Positions 1 through 8,988 of a stretch of 64,000 nucleotides of DNA are shown piece by piece. Positions within the stretch are counted from its first letter, which is position 1, and the number at the start of each line of letters is the position of its first letter. Under the pieces are notes generated by a model. That model worked only from the letters and a program-made list of their open reading frames with translations. It was not told the DNA's origin and did not search any database. A program made the position numbers and the translations under genes. Source of the DNA: Streptomyces sp. WMMC500 (GTDB lineage Bacteria; Actinomycetota; Actinomycetes; Streptomycetales; Streptomycetaceae); contig NZ_CP114905.1 in assembly GCF_027497195.1 (NCBI RefSeq), positions 8,162,001-8,226,000 of the forward strand. Reading direction: 5' to 3'.

Positions 1-1956
1 GGCCCCCGCGCGCTGCGCGCCGCCTGGCGGGACCTGAGCGAGGCCGGGCAGCGGCCGCTGATCGTACGGTCCTCCTCCGCGTACGAGGACGCCGCCGACT
101 CCTCGATGGCCGGCTGGTACGAGACCGTGCCCGACGTCCGCGGCTGGGAGGACTTCGCCGCCGCGGTGCGCCGCGTGCTCGACTCGGCCGCCCGCGGGCT
201 CGTCGGCCCCGCCGCCGCGCCCCGCGAGGCGCCGCTGCGGGCGGGGGCGCACGCGCGCATGGCCGTCCTCGTGCAGCCCATGCTGCGCCCGGCGGCCGGC
301 GGCGTCATGTTCGGCGCCGACCCCGTCGCGGGACGGCACGACCGGCTGCTGGTCAGCGCCGTCGACGGCGGCCCCGACACCCTCGTCGACGGCACCGCGC
401 AGGGCATCCGCTACCAGCTCAACCGCCGCGGCCGGCGCGTCGCCGTCGATCCCGCCGAGCCGCCAGGGGAGGGGCTCCTCGGCCGCGGCGAGCTGGCCCG
501 GCTGGCGTCCCTGGCCCGGCGCGCGGAGCGGGTCTTCGGCGGGCCGCAGGACGTCGAGTTCGGCTTCGACCCCGACGGGCGGTTGTGGCTCTTCCAGTCC
601 CGGCCCATCACGGCGATGCCGCCGCGCCCCCCGCGTACCGCCCGGCTGCTGGGCCCCGGACCCGTCGCCGAGACCTTTCCCGCGGTGCTCCAGCCGCTGG
701 AGGAGGACCTGTGGGTGGCGCCCATGGCGCACGGCCTGGCCGTGGCCCTCGACATCGCCGGCACCGCGCCCCGGCGGCACCTGCGCGCGCTGCCCGTCGT
801 CACCACCGTCGACGGCCGGGCCGCGGCCGACCTGAGGCTGCTCGGCGCGGCGAAGCCGGCGCACCCGGTACGGGACTTCCTCAACCCCCTGCGCGGTGCG
901 CGGCTGCTCGGCGCGGCCTGGCGCATGGGGCGGCTGCGCACCGCGCTGCCCGCGCTCGCCCTCGACCTCATGGCCGAGGTCGACGAGCAGCTCGCCGCGG
1001 TGCCCGGGCCAGCGGCGGCCGGCGGCCGGCTGCTGGACGCGGCGGGCTGGGGCCGTACCGTGCTGTCCGCGCTGCACGCCCAGGAGTCGCTGGCCGGCGC
1101 GCTGCCCGGCGCGGGCGCCGGGGCCACCGCGGCGGGCGAGGCGCTGGCGGTGCTGGCGGAGGAGGGACGGGACGGGGCGTACGACGACGCCGAGTTGATC
1201 GCCCGGCACCCGGTGCTGCTGGCGCTGCTGCCGCCGGCGCTCGGTGCGGCGCCCGTGCTGCCGGCACGGACCCGGTGGAGCGGGGTGCCGCGCGGGGTGG
1301 GCGCGCTGCCCGTACGGGAGGGGCTGCGGCTGCGGATCCGGTGGGTGCAGGAGATGCAGAGCCGGGTCGTCGCGGAGCTGGCGGAGCGGCTGGTGGCGGC
1401 GGGGGCGCTGGACGAGGCGGCGCGGGTGGCGCTGCTCCGGTGGCCGGAGCTGGTCGCGGTCGCCGAAGGCAGGGGGCTGCCGCGGGACTTCGCGGAGCGG
1501 CTGCCGCGGCCGGAACGGCTGGTGCTGCCCGCGGCGTTCCGGCTGGCCGGCGGGCGGCCCGTCGCGGAGCCGGGGCGCACGGCGGGCGCCGCCGGGGCGG
1601 CGGGCGGCGGGCAGGGCGCCGGGGGCGGCGCCGGCGCGGGGGTGGCGTGGGACGGGACGGGGGAGCGGCCCCCGAACGCGGTGCTGGTGGTGCCGGTGCT
1701 CGACCCGGGGCTGGCGCCGCAGCTCGCCGGGCTCGCCGGGCTGGTCGCCGAGACCGGCAGCGCGCTGTCGCACCTGGCGGTGCTGGCCCGGGAGTTCGGG
1801 GTGCCGACGGCCGTGGGCGTACCGGGCGCGGTGGGCCGCTTCCCGCCGGGCACGGCGCTGACGGTGGACGGCACGACGGGCGCGGTGACGGCCGCCGGGG
1901 GTGAGGCACGTACCGGCGACGGGGCCCGCGGGGACAGCCGCGAGGCCGCGGCGTGA
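1..1956 (+). CDS. PEP-utilising enzyme (PEP synthase / rifampin phosphotransferase-like), 5' end missing
   Basis: About 651 residues are visible and the reading frame is open to the left edge, so the start lies outside the window. The visible N-terminus has the ATP-grasp signature of PPDK_N proteins (RSSSAYEDAADSSMAGWYET, around residues 22-42); that domain ends near residue 205 at QDVEFGF...LFQSRPIT. The C-terminus carries the swivelling phosphohistidine domain (SALSHLAVLAREFGVPTAVG), whose His is the phosphate carrier. The middle is divergent, with an Ala/Gly-rich linker just before the His domain. Such enzymes move phosphate from ATP through the His to a second substrate (pyruvate in PEP synthase, the drug in Rph). 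The substrate cannot be told from sequence, because the middle domain is unlike a classical pyruvate-binding TIM barrel. The next gene starts 61 nt downstream on the same strand. Confidence 0.85.
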   Translation, partial: GPRALRAAWRDLSEAGQRPLIVRSSSAYEDAADSSMAGWYETVPDVRGWEDFAAAVRRVLDSAARGLVGPAAAPREAPLRAGAHARMAVLVQPMLRPAAGGVMFGADPVAGRHDRLLVSAVDGGPDTLVDGTAQGIRYQLNRRGRRVAVDPAEPPGEGLLGRGELARLASLARRAERVFGGPQDVEFGFDPDGRLWLFQSRPITAMPPRPPRTARLLGPGPVAETFPAVLQPLEEDLWVAPMAHGLAVALDIAGTAPRRHLRALPVVTTVDGRAAADLRLLGAAKPAHPVRDFLNPLRGARLLGAAWRMGRLRTALPALALDLMAEVDEQLAAVPGPAAAGGRLLDAAGWGRTVLSALHAQESLAGALPGAGAGATAAGEALAVLAEEGRDGAYDDAELIARHPVLLALLPPALGAAPVLPARTRWSGVPRGVGALPVREGLRLRIRWVQEMQSRVVAELAERLVAAGALDEAARVALLRWPELVAVAEGRGLPRDFAERLPRPERLVLPAAFRLAGGRPVAEPGRTAGAAGAAGGGQGAGGGAGAGVAWDGTGERPPNAVLVVPVLDPGLAPQLAGLAGLVAETGSALSHLAVLAREFGVPTAVGVPGAVGRFPPGTALTVDGTTGAVTAAGGEARTGDGARGDSREAAA

Positions 1957-2017
1957 CCGGCATAACCTGCGCGACCGGCGGCACCCGCTGCCCGGCCGGC
2001 ACGGCGGGGGAGGCGGC

Positions 2018-2905
2018 GTGAGGTACGCGGGCTACGTCATCGGCGGGCTCTCCGGCGCCGCCGCGGGCGGCTACTTCGTGCTCTACCTCTACCGCTGGGA
2101 GTGGCAGCGCGCGCTCATCAGCGGAGTGCTGCTGCTGGCCGTCGAGGTGCTGCTCGTCGGCATCGTGCTGCACACCCGTGTCTCCCGGCTCCGGCGCGAG
2201 GTCGCCGCCGGCCGCGACCGCACCGAGGAGATCCTGCGCGGCCTGGAGCGCACCAGGACCGAGCCGTCCCCGCGGTTCCGCTGGCTGGAGGGCCGGCGGA
2301 CGGACGGCACGGACCGCACGTACGTCTTCGTCCCCGTGCTGATGGCCGCCGGCGCGGTGATGTCGGCCGCCGCCTGGGCGGTGCAGAAGGTCGCCGCCGC
2401 CACCGGCCGCCCCGCCGACCGCCGTACGGCCGCCCGCCTCGCCGGCCTCGCGGCCCCGCCCGGCGGCGTGGCGCGGGCGGAGCCGCTGGAGGCTCGCCCC
2501 GCGGTACGCCGCCCGCCCCGGGTCCGTACGCTCGTCGTCGGCGTACTGGCCCTGGCCGCCCTGGTCCTCGGCCTCGGCCTGCTCGCGGACGCCACCCGGA
2601 CCCGGTCCCAGCAGCGCCCGCCGGCCGCGGCGACGACGGTCGTCTTCGAGGTCGCCGTGCGCGGCTCCGCCGACGCGGCGGCGGGCCGGATGGCCGCGCG
2701 CGACCTGTGGGAGAGCTGCCGCCGCGCGACCCGCGTCCCCGCCCGCCACGCGCCGCTGAGCCGGCTGGAGGGCGACGTCTGGGTGGGCAGCGTCCGTCCT
2801 GCGCTCGGCGACCATGACCGCATGCGCCTGCGCGGCTGCCTGGGCGACGCCACCGCCGAACGCACCACGGCGAAGGTCCTCGGCGACGGCCAGATCGGCG
2901 GCTGA
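2018..2905 (+). CDS. Four-TM membrane protein of unknown function
   Basis: A GTG start at 2018 is preferred over upstream options because a GGGGGAGG Shine-Dalgarno lies just before it, giving 295 aa. There are two N-terminal membrane spans (about residues 3-22 and 30-50), a short charged helical stretch (RLRREVAAGRDRTEEILRGL), a third span (VPVLMAAGAVMSAAAWAV), a fourth (TLVVGVLALAALVLGLGLLA), and a C-terminal domain of about 90 residues with two Cys (around DLWESC and RLRGCLG), probably outside the membrane. No family is recognised. It follows the PEP-utilising enzyme by 61 nt on the same strand, so co-transcription is likely; whether the two work together is unknown. Confidence 0.75.
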   Translation: MRYAGYVIGGLSGAAAGGYFVLYLYRWEWQRALISGVLLLAVEVLLVGIVLHTRVSRLRREVAAGRDRTEEILRGLERTRTEPSPRFRWLEGRRTDGTDRTYVFVPVLMAAGAVMSAAAWAVQKVAAATGRPADRRTAARLAGLAAPPGGVARAEPLEARPAVRRPPRVRTLVVGVLALAALVLGLGLLADATRTRSQQRPPAAATTVVFEVAVRGSADAAAGRMAARDLWESCRRATRVPARHAPLSRLEGDVWVGSVRPALGDHDRMRLRGCLGDATAERTTAKVLGDGQIGG

Positions 2906-2906
2906 A

Positions 2907-2940
2907 CCGTCCGGGCCGCGACGGGTGACCGCCCGGACGG
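2907..2940. terminator. Bidirectional hairpin terminator
   Basis: Perfect 10-bp inverted repeat (CCGTCCGGGC at 2907-2916 and GCCCGGACGG at 2931-2940) with a 14-nt loop, between the convergent stops at 2905 and 2952. No U tract, as is common for Streptomyces terminators. Confidence 0.7.
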
Positions 2941-2951
2941 CCCGCCCGCGG

Positions 2952-3641
2952 TCAGCTCGCCGCGCCCGTCACCCACGCGAAGGCCCGCTCCGCCGAGAAC
3001 TCCCGCTGCCCGCCCCCGAACACCAGCCCCGCGCCCGCGGCGACCGCCTCGTCCGCCTGCTCCGGCAGATACGGCACCGCCACGCACCGCATCCCCGCCC
3101 GGCGCGCGGCCTCCCAGCCCGGCGGCGCGTCCTCCACCACCGCGCAGTCCTGCGGCCGCACGCCCAGCCGCCGGGCCGCCTCCAGGAACACGTCCGGCTC
3201 CGGCTTGCCCCGCGCGACCTCCTCCGCCGAGACCAGCGTGGTGAACAGATCGTCGAGGCCCGCCGCGGGCAGCACCGCCTCGATCGCGGCGCGCGAGGAG
3301 CCGGACGCGACGGCGATCGGGCACCCGGCCGCCCGCAGCATCGCGGCGAACGTCCGCATCTGCGGGTACGCCCGGGTCGAGGTCCGGGCCAGCCGCAGGT
3401 ACGCGGCGTTCTTCTCCGTCAGCAACTCCGCCACCGGCGCCGCCAGCCCGTACCGCTCCCGGAGCGTGCGCAGCGTCTCCCGGGTGCCCACGCCCAGGAA
3501 CCCGGCGTGCTCCTCCCAGGTGAAGCCCGTGACGCCGTGCCGCTCCAGGACACGGCGCCCGGCCTCGTAGTAGTTCGGTTCGCTGTCGACGAGGGTGCCG
3601 TCGAGGTCGAAGACGACGGCGGTGGTACCGGTGGCGCTCAT
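2952..3641 (-). CDS. HAD-superfamily phosphatase, beta-phosphoglucomutase-like
   Basis: 229 aa. HAD motif I is VVFDLDGTLVDSEP at the N-terminus (nucleophile Asp and general acid Asp). Motif II is the Ser of VASGSSRAAIE, motif III the Lys of GKPEPDVFLEAA, and motif IV the Asp of VVEDAPPGWEAA. The helical cap between motifs I and II marks subfamily IA, typical of small-molecule sugar-phosphate phosphatases or mutases. The substrate is not determined. It is a single-gene unit, convergent with the membrane protein at 2018-2905 and 16 nt upstream-separated from nothing obvious on its own strand other than the next gene at 3705-4688, which lies upstream. Confidence 0.85.
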   Translation of the reverse strand: MSATGTTAVVFDLDGTLVDSEPNYYEAGRRVLERHGVTGFTWEEHAGFLGVGTRETLRTLRERYGLAAPVAELLTEKNAAYLRLARTSTRAYPQMRTFAAMLRAAGCPIAVASGSSRAAIEAVLPAAGLDDLFTTLVSAEEVARGKPEPDVFLEAARRLGVRPQDCAVVEDAPPGWEAARRAGMRCVAVPYLPEQADEAVAAGAGLVFGGGQREFSAERAFAWVTGAAS

Positions 3642-3704
3642 GCGGCAAGCATGCCAAGGCCGGCTCGAAGCGGACGGTCCGGGTCCGCCGGCCCGGGGGA
3701 GGGG

Positions 3705-4688
3705 TCAGCCGGTGACCGGGATCCCGGGGTTGACCAGGCCGCGGCCGCCGGTGACGGTGTTGCTGCCGGAGACGGTCACGGGGCAGCTCTGCGCGTCGTG
3801 GTTGGTGACGTTGATCGCGTACCGGTCGGGGCCGGTCGCGCCGGTGAGGTCGGACCTGTTGTTGCGGAACGTGGCGTTGCAGCCCCAGCCGTCCTGCACC
3901 TCGTGGGTCTGGTAGCCGTCGTTGGTCGTGCCGCGGCCGGTGTTCTGTGCCACCAGCACGTCGTCGCCCTTGATGTCGACCCACGAGTCGTCGTAGTTCG
4001 CGCCGGTCAGGCCGCTCCCGTCGAAGGTGTTGCCGATGATCCGGGCGCCGGTGGTGCCTTCCTTGATGTCGACGTTCTCGCCGCCGACGCCGGGGCCGAT
4101 CGTGTTGCCCTCGATCAGGATGCGGTCGCTGCGGTCGTCGGTGCCGCCCGCGCTGCCGACGTACACACCCTCGCCCATGCCGCGGCCGTCCTGCCCGGTG
4201 TCGTGGATCCGGGAGTCGGTCAGGGAGCCGTCGGAGCTGGAGTTGCGGAAGTGCACCGCCTCCATGTCCAGGTCGTGCACCGTGACGGAGGCGATGTCCA
4301 CGTGGTCGGCGTCGTCGAGCACGATGCCCTTCTGCCCGCCGGTGACCGTGAACCCGGTCAGGTTCCAGTACGAGGAGCCGTCCAGGTGCAGCCCGTAGCC
4401 GCCGCCGGCGACCAGCACGGCGGCCCCGGAGCCGGTGAGGGCGGCGGGTGCGGAGTCGCTGCCGGAGGCGGTGACGTCGAAGTTGCCGCGGTAGGTGCCG
4501 TCGGCCATCCGGATCGTGTCGCCCGGCCCTGCGGCGGCGAGGGCGGCCTCCAGTTCGCCGGCGGTCGACACGTCGACCACGTCGGCGGCGTCCGCGGGCC
4601 GGGCGGCGGCCGTCGTCTGGAGGCCGCCCAGGAGTGCGGCGGCGGACACCAGGGCGTACGCGATCCGGGTGCTGTGCGCTCCGTGCAT
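3705..4688 (-). CDS. Secreted right-handed parallel beta-helix protein
   Basis: 327 aa from ATG at 4688, chosen because AGGAG lies at ideal distance and a signal peptide follows at once (MHGAHSTRIAYALVSAAALL, Ala-rich cleavage region ending near AARPADA). The mature N-terminus (VDVSTAGELEAALAAAGPGDTIRMADGTY) is the usual opening of pectate-lyase-like or polysaccharide-modifying beta-helix enzymes. Short repeating rungs rich in Gly, Asn, Thr and Ser follow (VTGGQKGIVLDDADHVDIAS, ILIEGNTIGPGVGGENVDIK, TFRNNRSDLTGATG). It is probably an extracellular polysaccharide lyase or adhesin-like protein. No catalytic triad can be assigned with confidence, so enzyme activity is inference from the fold. 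Confidence 0.8.
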   Translation of the reverse strand: MHGAHSTRIAYALVSAAALLGGLQTTAAARPADAADVVDVSTAGELEAALAAAGPGDTIRMADGTYRGNFDVTASGSDSAPAALTGSGAAVLVAGGGYGLHLDGSSYWNLTGFTVTGGQKGIVLDDADHVDIASVTVHDLDMEAVHFRNSSSDGSLTDSRIHDTGQDGRGMGEGVYVGSAGGTDDRSDRILIEGNTIGPGVGGENVDIKEGTTGARIIGNTFDGSGLTGANYDDSWVDIKGDDVLVAQNTGRGTTNDGYQTHEVQDGWGCNATFRNNRSDLTGATGPDRYAINVTNHDAQSCPVTVSGSNTVTGGRGLVNPGIPVTG

Positions 4689-4910
4689 GCTGAGTCTCCT
4701 CACGTCCGGTGGTCTCACGGTGCGCGGCCCCTGCGCGTACGGCATTGTCCTGCACCCGCGCCGTACGCGATACGGAAAACGGCCTTCCGCCGGCGGCGCG
4801 CGGGGCGGTTCCGGGCGGCGGTGGCGGCGTGCGGAGTTGGCCGGACGGGCGGGAGATCGTCGGGTAGGGTCGCCCGGACCGGCTCCGGACCTGCTGGAAG
4901 GGGAAGACGC

Positions 4911-5960
4911 ATGGATGAATCGGTTCTGCGGGCTTGTGTCGGCTCGTTCTCCAGCGAAGGGGGCGCCGGGATCACCGTCGCCGACGTCGACCCCGCGACG
5001 GGCGCCCTCACCCCGCGGCACTCCACCGACGCCGTGCGCGACCCGTCGTTCCTCGCCGTCGCCGAGGGCGGCGGCATGCTGTACGCCGTGAGCCAGACCG
5101 AGGGCGGCACCGTCGCCGCGTTCCGGCTCGTCGACGACAAGCCGGAGCCCGCCGGCGACCCCGTGCCCGTCAGCGGCGACCACCCCACCCACCTCGCGCT
5201 CGCCGGCGGGCACGTCCTCACCGCCAACTACTCCTCCGGCAGCTTCAGCACCGTGCCCGTCACCCCCGACGGCACCCTCGCGGGACCCGCCGCCCTGCTG
5301 CAGCACGAGGGCGGCGGCCCGGTCCCCGAGCGCCAGGAGGGCCCGCACGCCCACCAGGTGGTCCCCGACCCGTCCGGCCGCTGGATCCTCGGCGTCGATC
5401 TCGGCACCGACTCCGTGCTCGTCTGCGCCCTCGACGCCGACCGCGGCGCCCTGCGGCTGAACCACGAGGTGCCGCTGCGCCCCGGTACCGGCCCGCGCCA
5501 CCTGGCCTTCCACCCCGAAGGACACCGCGTCTACGTCGCCTGCGAGCTGGAGCCCGTCGTCACCGTCTGCTCCTGGGACGCCGCCACGGGCACCCTCGAA
5601 CCGCTCGCCGAGGCCCCGATGCTGACGGACGAGACGGCCGGCTCCGACGAGACTCCGTACGCCTCCGGCATCGCCGTCTCCCCGGACGGCCGTTTCTGCT
5701 GGACCGCTGTGCGCGGCCCCGACGTCCTCGCCACCCTCGCGCTCGACGGGGACGGCGGCGTCCGCGCCCTCGTCTCGAACGTCCCCTGCGGCGGTACCTG
5801 GCCGCGGGACCTCGCGATCGACCCGGCGGGCCGGCACCTCTACGCGGCCAACGAGCACTCCGGGGACGTCACCTGGTTCGAGATCGACGCCGAGACCGGG
5901 AGCCCGCGCCGCACCGGCTCGGCCGCGATGCCGGCGGCGTCGTGCGTCGTGTTCACCTGA
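4911..5960 (+). CDS. Lactonase family protein, 7-bladed beta-propeller (6-phosphogluconolactonase YbhE-like)
   Basis: 349 aa from ATG at 4911, preceded by GGAAGGGGA. Propeller hallmarks recur: GSFSSEGGAGITVADVDPAT at the N-terminus, LAVAEGGGMLYAVSQTE, HVLTANYSSGSFSTVPV, GPHAHQVVPDPSGRWILGVD, GTGPRHLAFHPEGHRVYVAC, ASGIAVSPDGRFCWTAVRG and WPRDLAIDPAGRHLYAANEH. In this family (lactonase_7, E. coli Pgl/YbhE) the HAHQ and GPRHLAFHP segments lie in the active-site pocket. It is expected to be cytosolic, as no signal peptide is seen. Many Streptomyces paralogues act on unknown lactones, so 6-phosphogluconolactonase activity is plausible but not proven. Confidence 0.87.
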   Translation: MDESVLRACVGSFSSEGGAGITVADVDPATGALTPRHSTDAVRDPSFLAVAEGGGMLYAVSQTEGGTVAAFRLVDDKPEPAGDPVPVSGDHPTHLALAGGHVLTANYSSGSFSTVPVTPDGTLAGPAALLQHEGGGPVPERQEGPHAHQVVPDPSGRWILGVDLGTDSVLVCALDADRGALRLNHEVPLRPGTGPRHLAFHPEGHRVYVACELEPVVTVCSWDAATGTLEPLAEAPMLTDETAGSDETPYASGIAVSPDGRFCWTAVRGPDVLATLALDGDGGVRALVSNVPCGGTWPRDLAIDPAGRHLYAANEHSGDVTWFEIDAETGSPRRTGSAAMPAASCVVFT

Positions 5961-6005
5961 GCCCTCGCCCACCCGCCGGCCCGTACCCCGGGCCCCTGAC
6001 GCGAC

Positions 6006-6033
6006 GGAGCCGCCGGCCCCCGCCGGCGGCTCC
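6006..6033. terminator. Hairpin terminator between convergent genes
   Basis: Perfect 12-bp stem (GGAGCCGCCGGC / GCCGGCGGCTCC) with a CCCC loop, between the lactonase stop (5960) and the minus-strand gene ending at 6117. Confidence 0.7.
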
Positions 6034-6036
6034 CGG

Positions 6037-6067
6037 TGTCCTGCTCCCGCCCGATGTCCTGCTCCCG
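6037..6067. repeat. 13-nt tandem direct repeat
   Basis: TGTCCTGCTCCCG occurs at 6037-6049 and 6055-6067 (period 18), immediately after the terminator hairpin. It is intergenic and no function can be assigned. Confidence 0.6.
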
Positions 6068-6116
6068 GTGTCCCGCACGGGGCCCGCGCGCCCCGCCTCC
6101 TGCGCCCGCCTCGGCG

Positions 6117-7022
6117 TCAGCGCATCGGCGACCCGGCGGGCTGCGGCGCGATGCCCAGCGTCGTCGTGTACTGCGTCAGCGCCAGTTGCCCCACCGACGG
6201 GTACGGCCCCAGCGGCTCCGCCGCCTCGCACGCCGCCTCCTGCGCCGCGGCGGCCAGGAGCTCCGCCGACAGCTCCGGGCCCAGCGCGAACGGCGCGAGC
6301 GCGAGCCGCGCGGAACCCGAACTCCGCAGCGACTCCGCGACCTCGGCCACCGCGCCCGCCCGGTCCAGCGGTGCCGCCATCACCGGCACCGCCAGCCGCG
6401 CCGAGAGCAGCATGCCCGTCACGCCCGCCGCCTGCACGGCCTCCTCGCCGCCGACCGCGCCGAGGATGATGCCGTCCGCCGCCGTCGCGACGGTGAACAG
6501 CCGCGCGCGGTCCGCGCGGGCCAGGCCCGCCTCGGAAAGCCGCACGTGCAGCGCCTCGGCGAGCAGCGGATGCGGCCCGAGGACGTCGGTGAGCTCGACC
6601 GCCGCCCCGCTCGTCGCGATCGCGTCGCGCAGCCGGTCCAGCACCACCGGGTCGGGGCCCGCGAGCAGCGGCACCACGACGGCCACCGGCACGTCCTCCG
6701 CCACCTCCAGCGTCCCCGCCTCGGCGAGCGCGGCGCGCTGCGCCGCGGCCTGCGCCAGCACCGCCGTCAGCGGCGGGAACTCCTCGTTCCCGCCCTCGAC
6801 GTAGGCGACCCGGCCGTCGAGCCCCGGAAGGTCGGAGCGGGCGATGCTGAGGACCTCCTCCGCCATGCTGCGGATGGCCGCGGAAGGTGCCCCGGGCACG
6901 GCCAGAACCAGCGCCGGCGCGCCCTCGGGCGCGCTCGGCCGCTCCGGCTTGCGGTGCCGCCCCGGCTGACGGCGGGGCATACGTACGGGCAGACCGGCTG
7001 CGTGTCCATCGGCAGAGCTCAT
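6117..7022 (-). CDS. CbiX/SirB-like sirohydrochlorin chelatase family protein, degenerate active site
   Basis: 301 aa from ATG at 7022. An upstream in-frame ATG would add 27 residues, but neither start has a strong Shine-Dalgarno. Two repeated chelatase-like halves are seen: LVLAVPGAPSAAIRSMAEEV followed by VAYVEGGNEEFPPLTAVLAQ, and VVVPLLAGPDPVVLDRLRDA followed by LGPHPLLAEALHVRLSEAG. Class II chelatases (CbiX, SirB, CbiK) use a His in GHGS near the N-terminus to bind the metal; here the equivalent place reads VPGAPS, with no His. The LGPHPLL segment, typical of the family, is kept. Either the protein chelates with other ligands or it has lost catalysis. Nothing nearby belongs to siroheme or cobalamin synthesis. 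Confidence 0.75.
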   Translation of the reverse strand: MSSADGHAAGLPVRMPRRQPGRHRKPERPSAPEGAPALVLAVPGAPSAAIRSMAEEVLSIARSDLPGLDGRVAYVEGGNEEFPPLTAVLAQAAAQRAALAEAGTLEVAEDVPVAVVVPLLAGPDPVVLDRLRDAIATSGAAVELTDVLGPHPLLAEALHVRLSEAGLARADRARLFTVATAADGIILGAVGGEEAVQAAGVTGMLLSARLAVPVMAAPLDRAGAVAEVAESLRSSGSARLALAPFALGPELSAELLAAAAQEAACEAAEPLGPYPSVGQLALTQYTTTLGIAPQPAGSPMR

Positions 7023-7198
7023 GGCGCCGCATGCTAACGCGTCACCGCCGTCCGCCACATGCCCGGGGTCGCCATTCGCCCGCGGGCGTGACCACGGGAG
7101 CACGGCGGCGGACAGGCGGTGACGGGTCTCGTACGGACCGTCCCCGCGCCGCTACCCGCGGTCGCCGCACCGGCCGCCCGCCGCACGGGAGAGACCGG

Positions 7199-8188
7199 CT
7201 ACCAGACGTCGAGCATGCCCCGCTCCACGGGCAGCACCAGCTCCTCCGCCGCGAGCGCGGCGGCGATGCGCAGCGCCCCCGCGAGCGGCGTCGCCGTCGC
7301 GCTGGAGACCCGGGCCCGCGGCAGCCGTACCGCCAGCTCCGCGCGCAGCGGCGCGAGCAGGGGCTCCCCGATGCCGAAGAGCCCGCCCGTGAGCGCGACC
7401 GAACTGCCGGGGTCGGCGGGGCAGACCGCGACGGCCGCGGCGGCGATGTGCTCGCCCGCCTCCGTGAGGATCCCGGCCGCGACGGGGTCGTGCGGGGCGC
7501 AGCGGGCGACTTCCGGGGCGAACGACGCCAGCACCGCCGGGCGGTCGGTCCGCGGATACAGCAGGCCCGGCATCTGCGTGCCGGTGCCGAACACCGCCTC
7601 CATCCGGGCCAGCAGCGCCGCGGAGCCCCCGCGGCGGCCGTCGAACGCCCGCATCGCCGCCTCGAGACCGGCCCGCCCGATCCACGCGCCGCCCCCGCAG
7701 TCGCCCAGCAGGTGCCCCCAGCCGTCGGCGCGCCGCCACCCCGCCGCGTCGAGGCCGGTGCCGACCGCGATCATGCCGGTGCCGGCGGCGACGACGGCGC
7801 CGGGGTGCTGTCCGACGGCGCCCGCGTACGCGGTGACCCCGTCGGCGGCGAGCGCCAGGCGCCGTACGCCGAGCGCGTCCCGCAGGCCGCGGGGCAGCCG
7901 GGCGCGCAGATCGGCGCCGAGGGAGGCCATGCCGGCGGCGCCGACGCACACGGCGGTGAACGACCCCGCGCCGGCGGCGTCCAGGAGCCGGCGCGCGGCG
8001 GGCAGCACCTTGCCGAGGAGGTCGTCGGCGTCGATCCCGCCGTCCCCGGTGGCGACGGGCTCCGCGGTCTCCACGGCGTCGCTCTCCACCGGGTCGCCGC
8101 CGTCCGCGGGGACGGCCGCCGCGGCGATGCGCAGCCCCGAGCCGCCGGAGTCGACGCCGAGCACCCATCGGGCCGTGTCGGTGGTCAT
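7199..8188 (-). CDS. BadF/BadG-type ATPase, N-acetylglucosamine kinase-like
   Basis: 329 aa from ATG at 8188, only 5 nt after the ung stop, so translation is coupled. The ASKHA phosphate-1 loop is VLGVDSGGSGLRIAAAAV, the adenosine and phosphate-2 region is VVAAGTGMIAVGTGLD, and GDCGGGAWIGRAGLEAAMRA is the signature of bacterial N-acetylglucosamine/N-acetylmuramic-type kinases of the BadF family. Near the C-terminus, SVALTGGLFG completes the nucleotide site. It would phosphorylate an amino sugar with ATP in the cytosol. Pairing with ung looks like shared transcription rather than shared pathway. Confidence 0.8.
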   Translation of the reverse strand: MTTDTARWVLGVDSGGSGLRIAAAAVPADGGDPVESDAVETAEPVATGDGGIDADDLLGKVLPAARRLLDAAGAGSFTAVCVGAAGMASLGADLRARLPRGLRDALGVRRLALAADGVTAYAGAVGQHPGAVVAAGTGMIAVGTGLDAAGWRRADGWGHLLGDCGGGAWIGRAGLEAAMRAFDGRRGGSAALLARMEAVFGTGTQMPGLLYPRTDRPAVLASFAPEVARCAPHDPVAAGILTEAGEHIAAAAVAVCPADPGSSVALTGGLFGIGEPLLAPLRAELAVRLPRARVSSATATPLAGALRIAAALAAEELVLPVERGMLDVW

Positions 8189-8193
8189 CGCGG

Positions 8194-8880
8194 CTATCCG
8201 TTCGTCGGCAGCGTCCAGTCCACCGGCTCCGCGCCCTGCTTCTGCAGCAGCTCGTTGGCCCGGCTGAAGGGGCGGGAGCCGAAGAAGCCGCGGTCGGCGG
8301 ACATGGGGGAGGGGTGGGCGGACTCGATGGCGGGGTAGTCGCTGAGCATGGGGCGCAGGTTGCGCGCGTCCCGGCCCCACAGGATCGCCACCAGCGGCCG
8401 GCCGCGGGCGGCCAGCGCCCGGATCGCCTGCTCGGTGACCTGCTCCCAGCCCTTGCCGCGGTGCGCGGCGGGACGCCGGGGCGCGGTCGTGAGCGCCCTG
8501 TTGAGCAGCAGCACGCCCTGCGCGGTCCACGGAGTGAGGTCGCCGTTCGCGGGGCGGGGGTGGCCGAGGTCGTGGTGCAGCTCGCGGAAGATGTTCTCCA
8601 GGCTGCCGGGCAGCGGGCGCACGTCGGGGGCGACGGAGAAGCTGAGGCCCACGGCGTGCCCCGGGGTGGGGTACGGGTCCTGGCCGACGATGAGCACCCG
8701 TACGTCGTCGAACGGCTGCTGGAAGGCCCGTAGCACGTGGGGCCCGGCGGGCAGGTAGGTGCGCCCCGCCGCGATCTCCGCGCGCAGGAAGTCGCCCATG
8801 GCGGCGATCTGTTGGGCGACCGGCTCCAGGGCCTTGGCCCAGCCGGCTTCTACGGTGTCGGGGAGAGGACGTCCAGCCAT
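8194..8880 (-). CDS. ung: Uracil-DNA glycosylase, family 1
   Basis: 228 aa. It removes uracil from DNA to start base-excision repair. The water-activating loop is [18 protein letters not shown] (about residues 63-80). Here the usual GQDPYH reads GQDPYP, which is common in actinobacterial family-1 enzymes. The minor-groove intercalation loop is [18 protein letters not shown] near the C-terminus, with the catalytic His. LLLNRALTT and [12 protein letters not shown] supply the uracil-recognition Asn and the core strand. Length is normal for the family. It is the first gene of a two-gene unit with the kinase at 7199-8188. Confidence 0.95.
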   Translation of the reverse strand: MAGRPLPDTVEAGWAKALEPVAQQIAAMGDFLRAEIAAGRTYLPAGPHVLRAFQQPFDDVRVLIVGQDPYPTPGHAVGLSFSVAPDVRPLPGSLENIFRELHHDLGHPRPANGDLTPWTAQGVLLLNRALTTAPRRPAAHRGKGWEQVTEQAIRALAARGRPLVAILWGRDARNLRPMLSDYPAIESAHPSPMSADRGFFGSRPFSRANELLQKQGAEPVDWTLPTNG

Positions 8881-8988
8881 GGCCGGTCACTCTACTGGCT
8901 CCGCGACCCCGCTCCCGCCACGCGCGGGGCGCTCACCGCCTCCCCCGGCGGCCTCCCTCGCGCTCCTTCACACCCCCGCACGCCCGCC

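Noticed and set aside
2089..4755. Long reading frame (888 codons) on the minus strand, and several similar ones elsewhere
   Set aside because: Arg/Pro/Gly-rich, low-complexity and antisense or out of frame to recognisable genes; a normal effect of very high GC.
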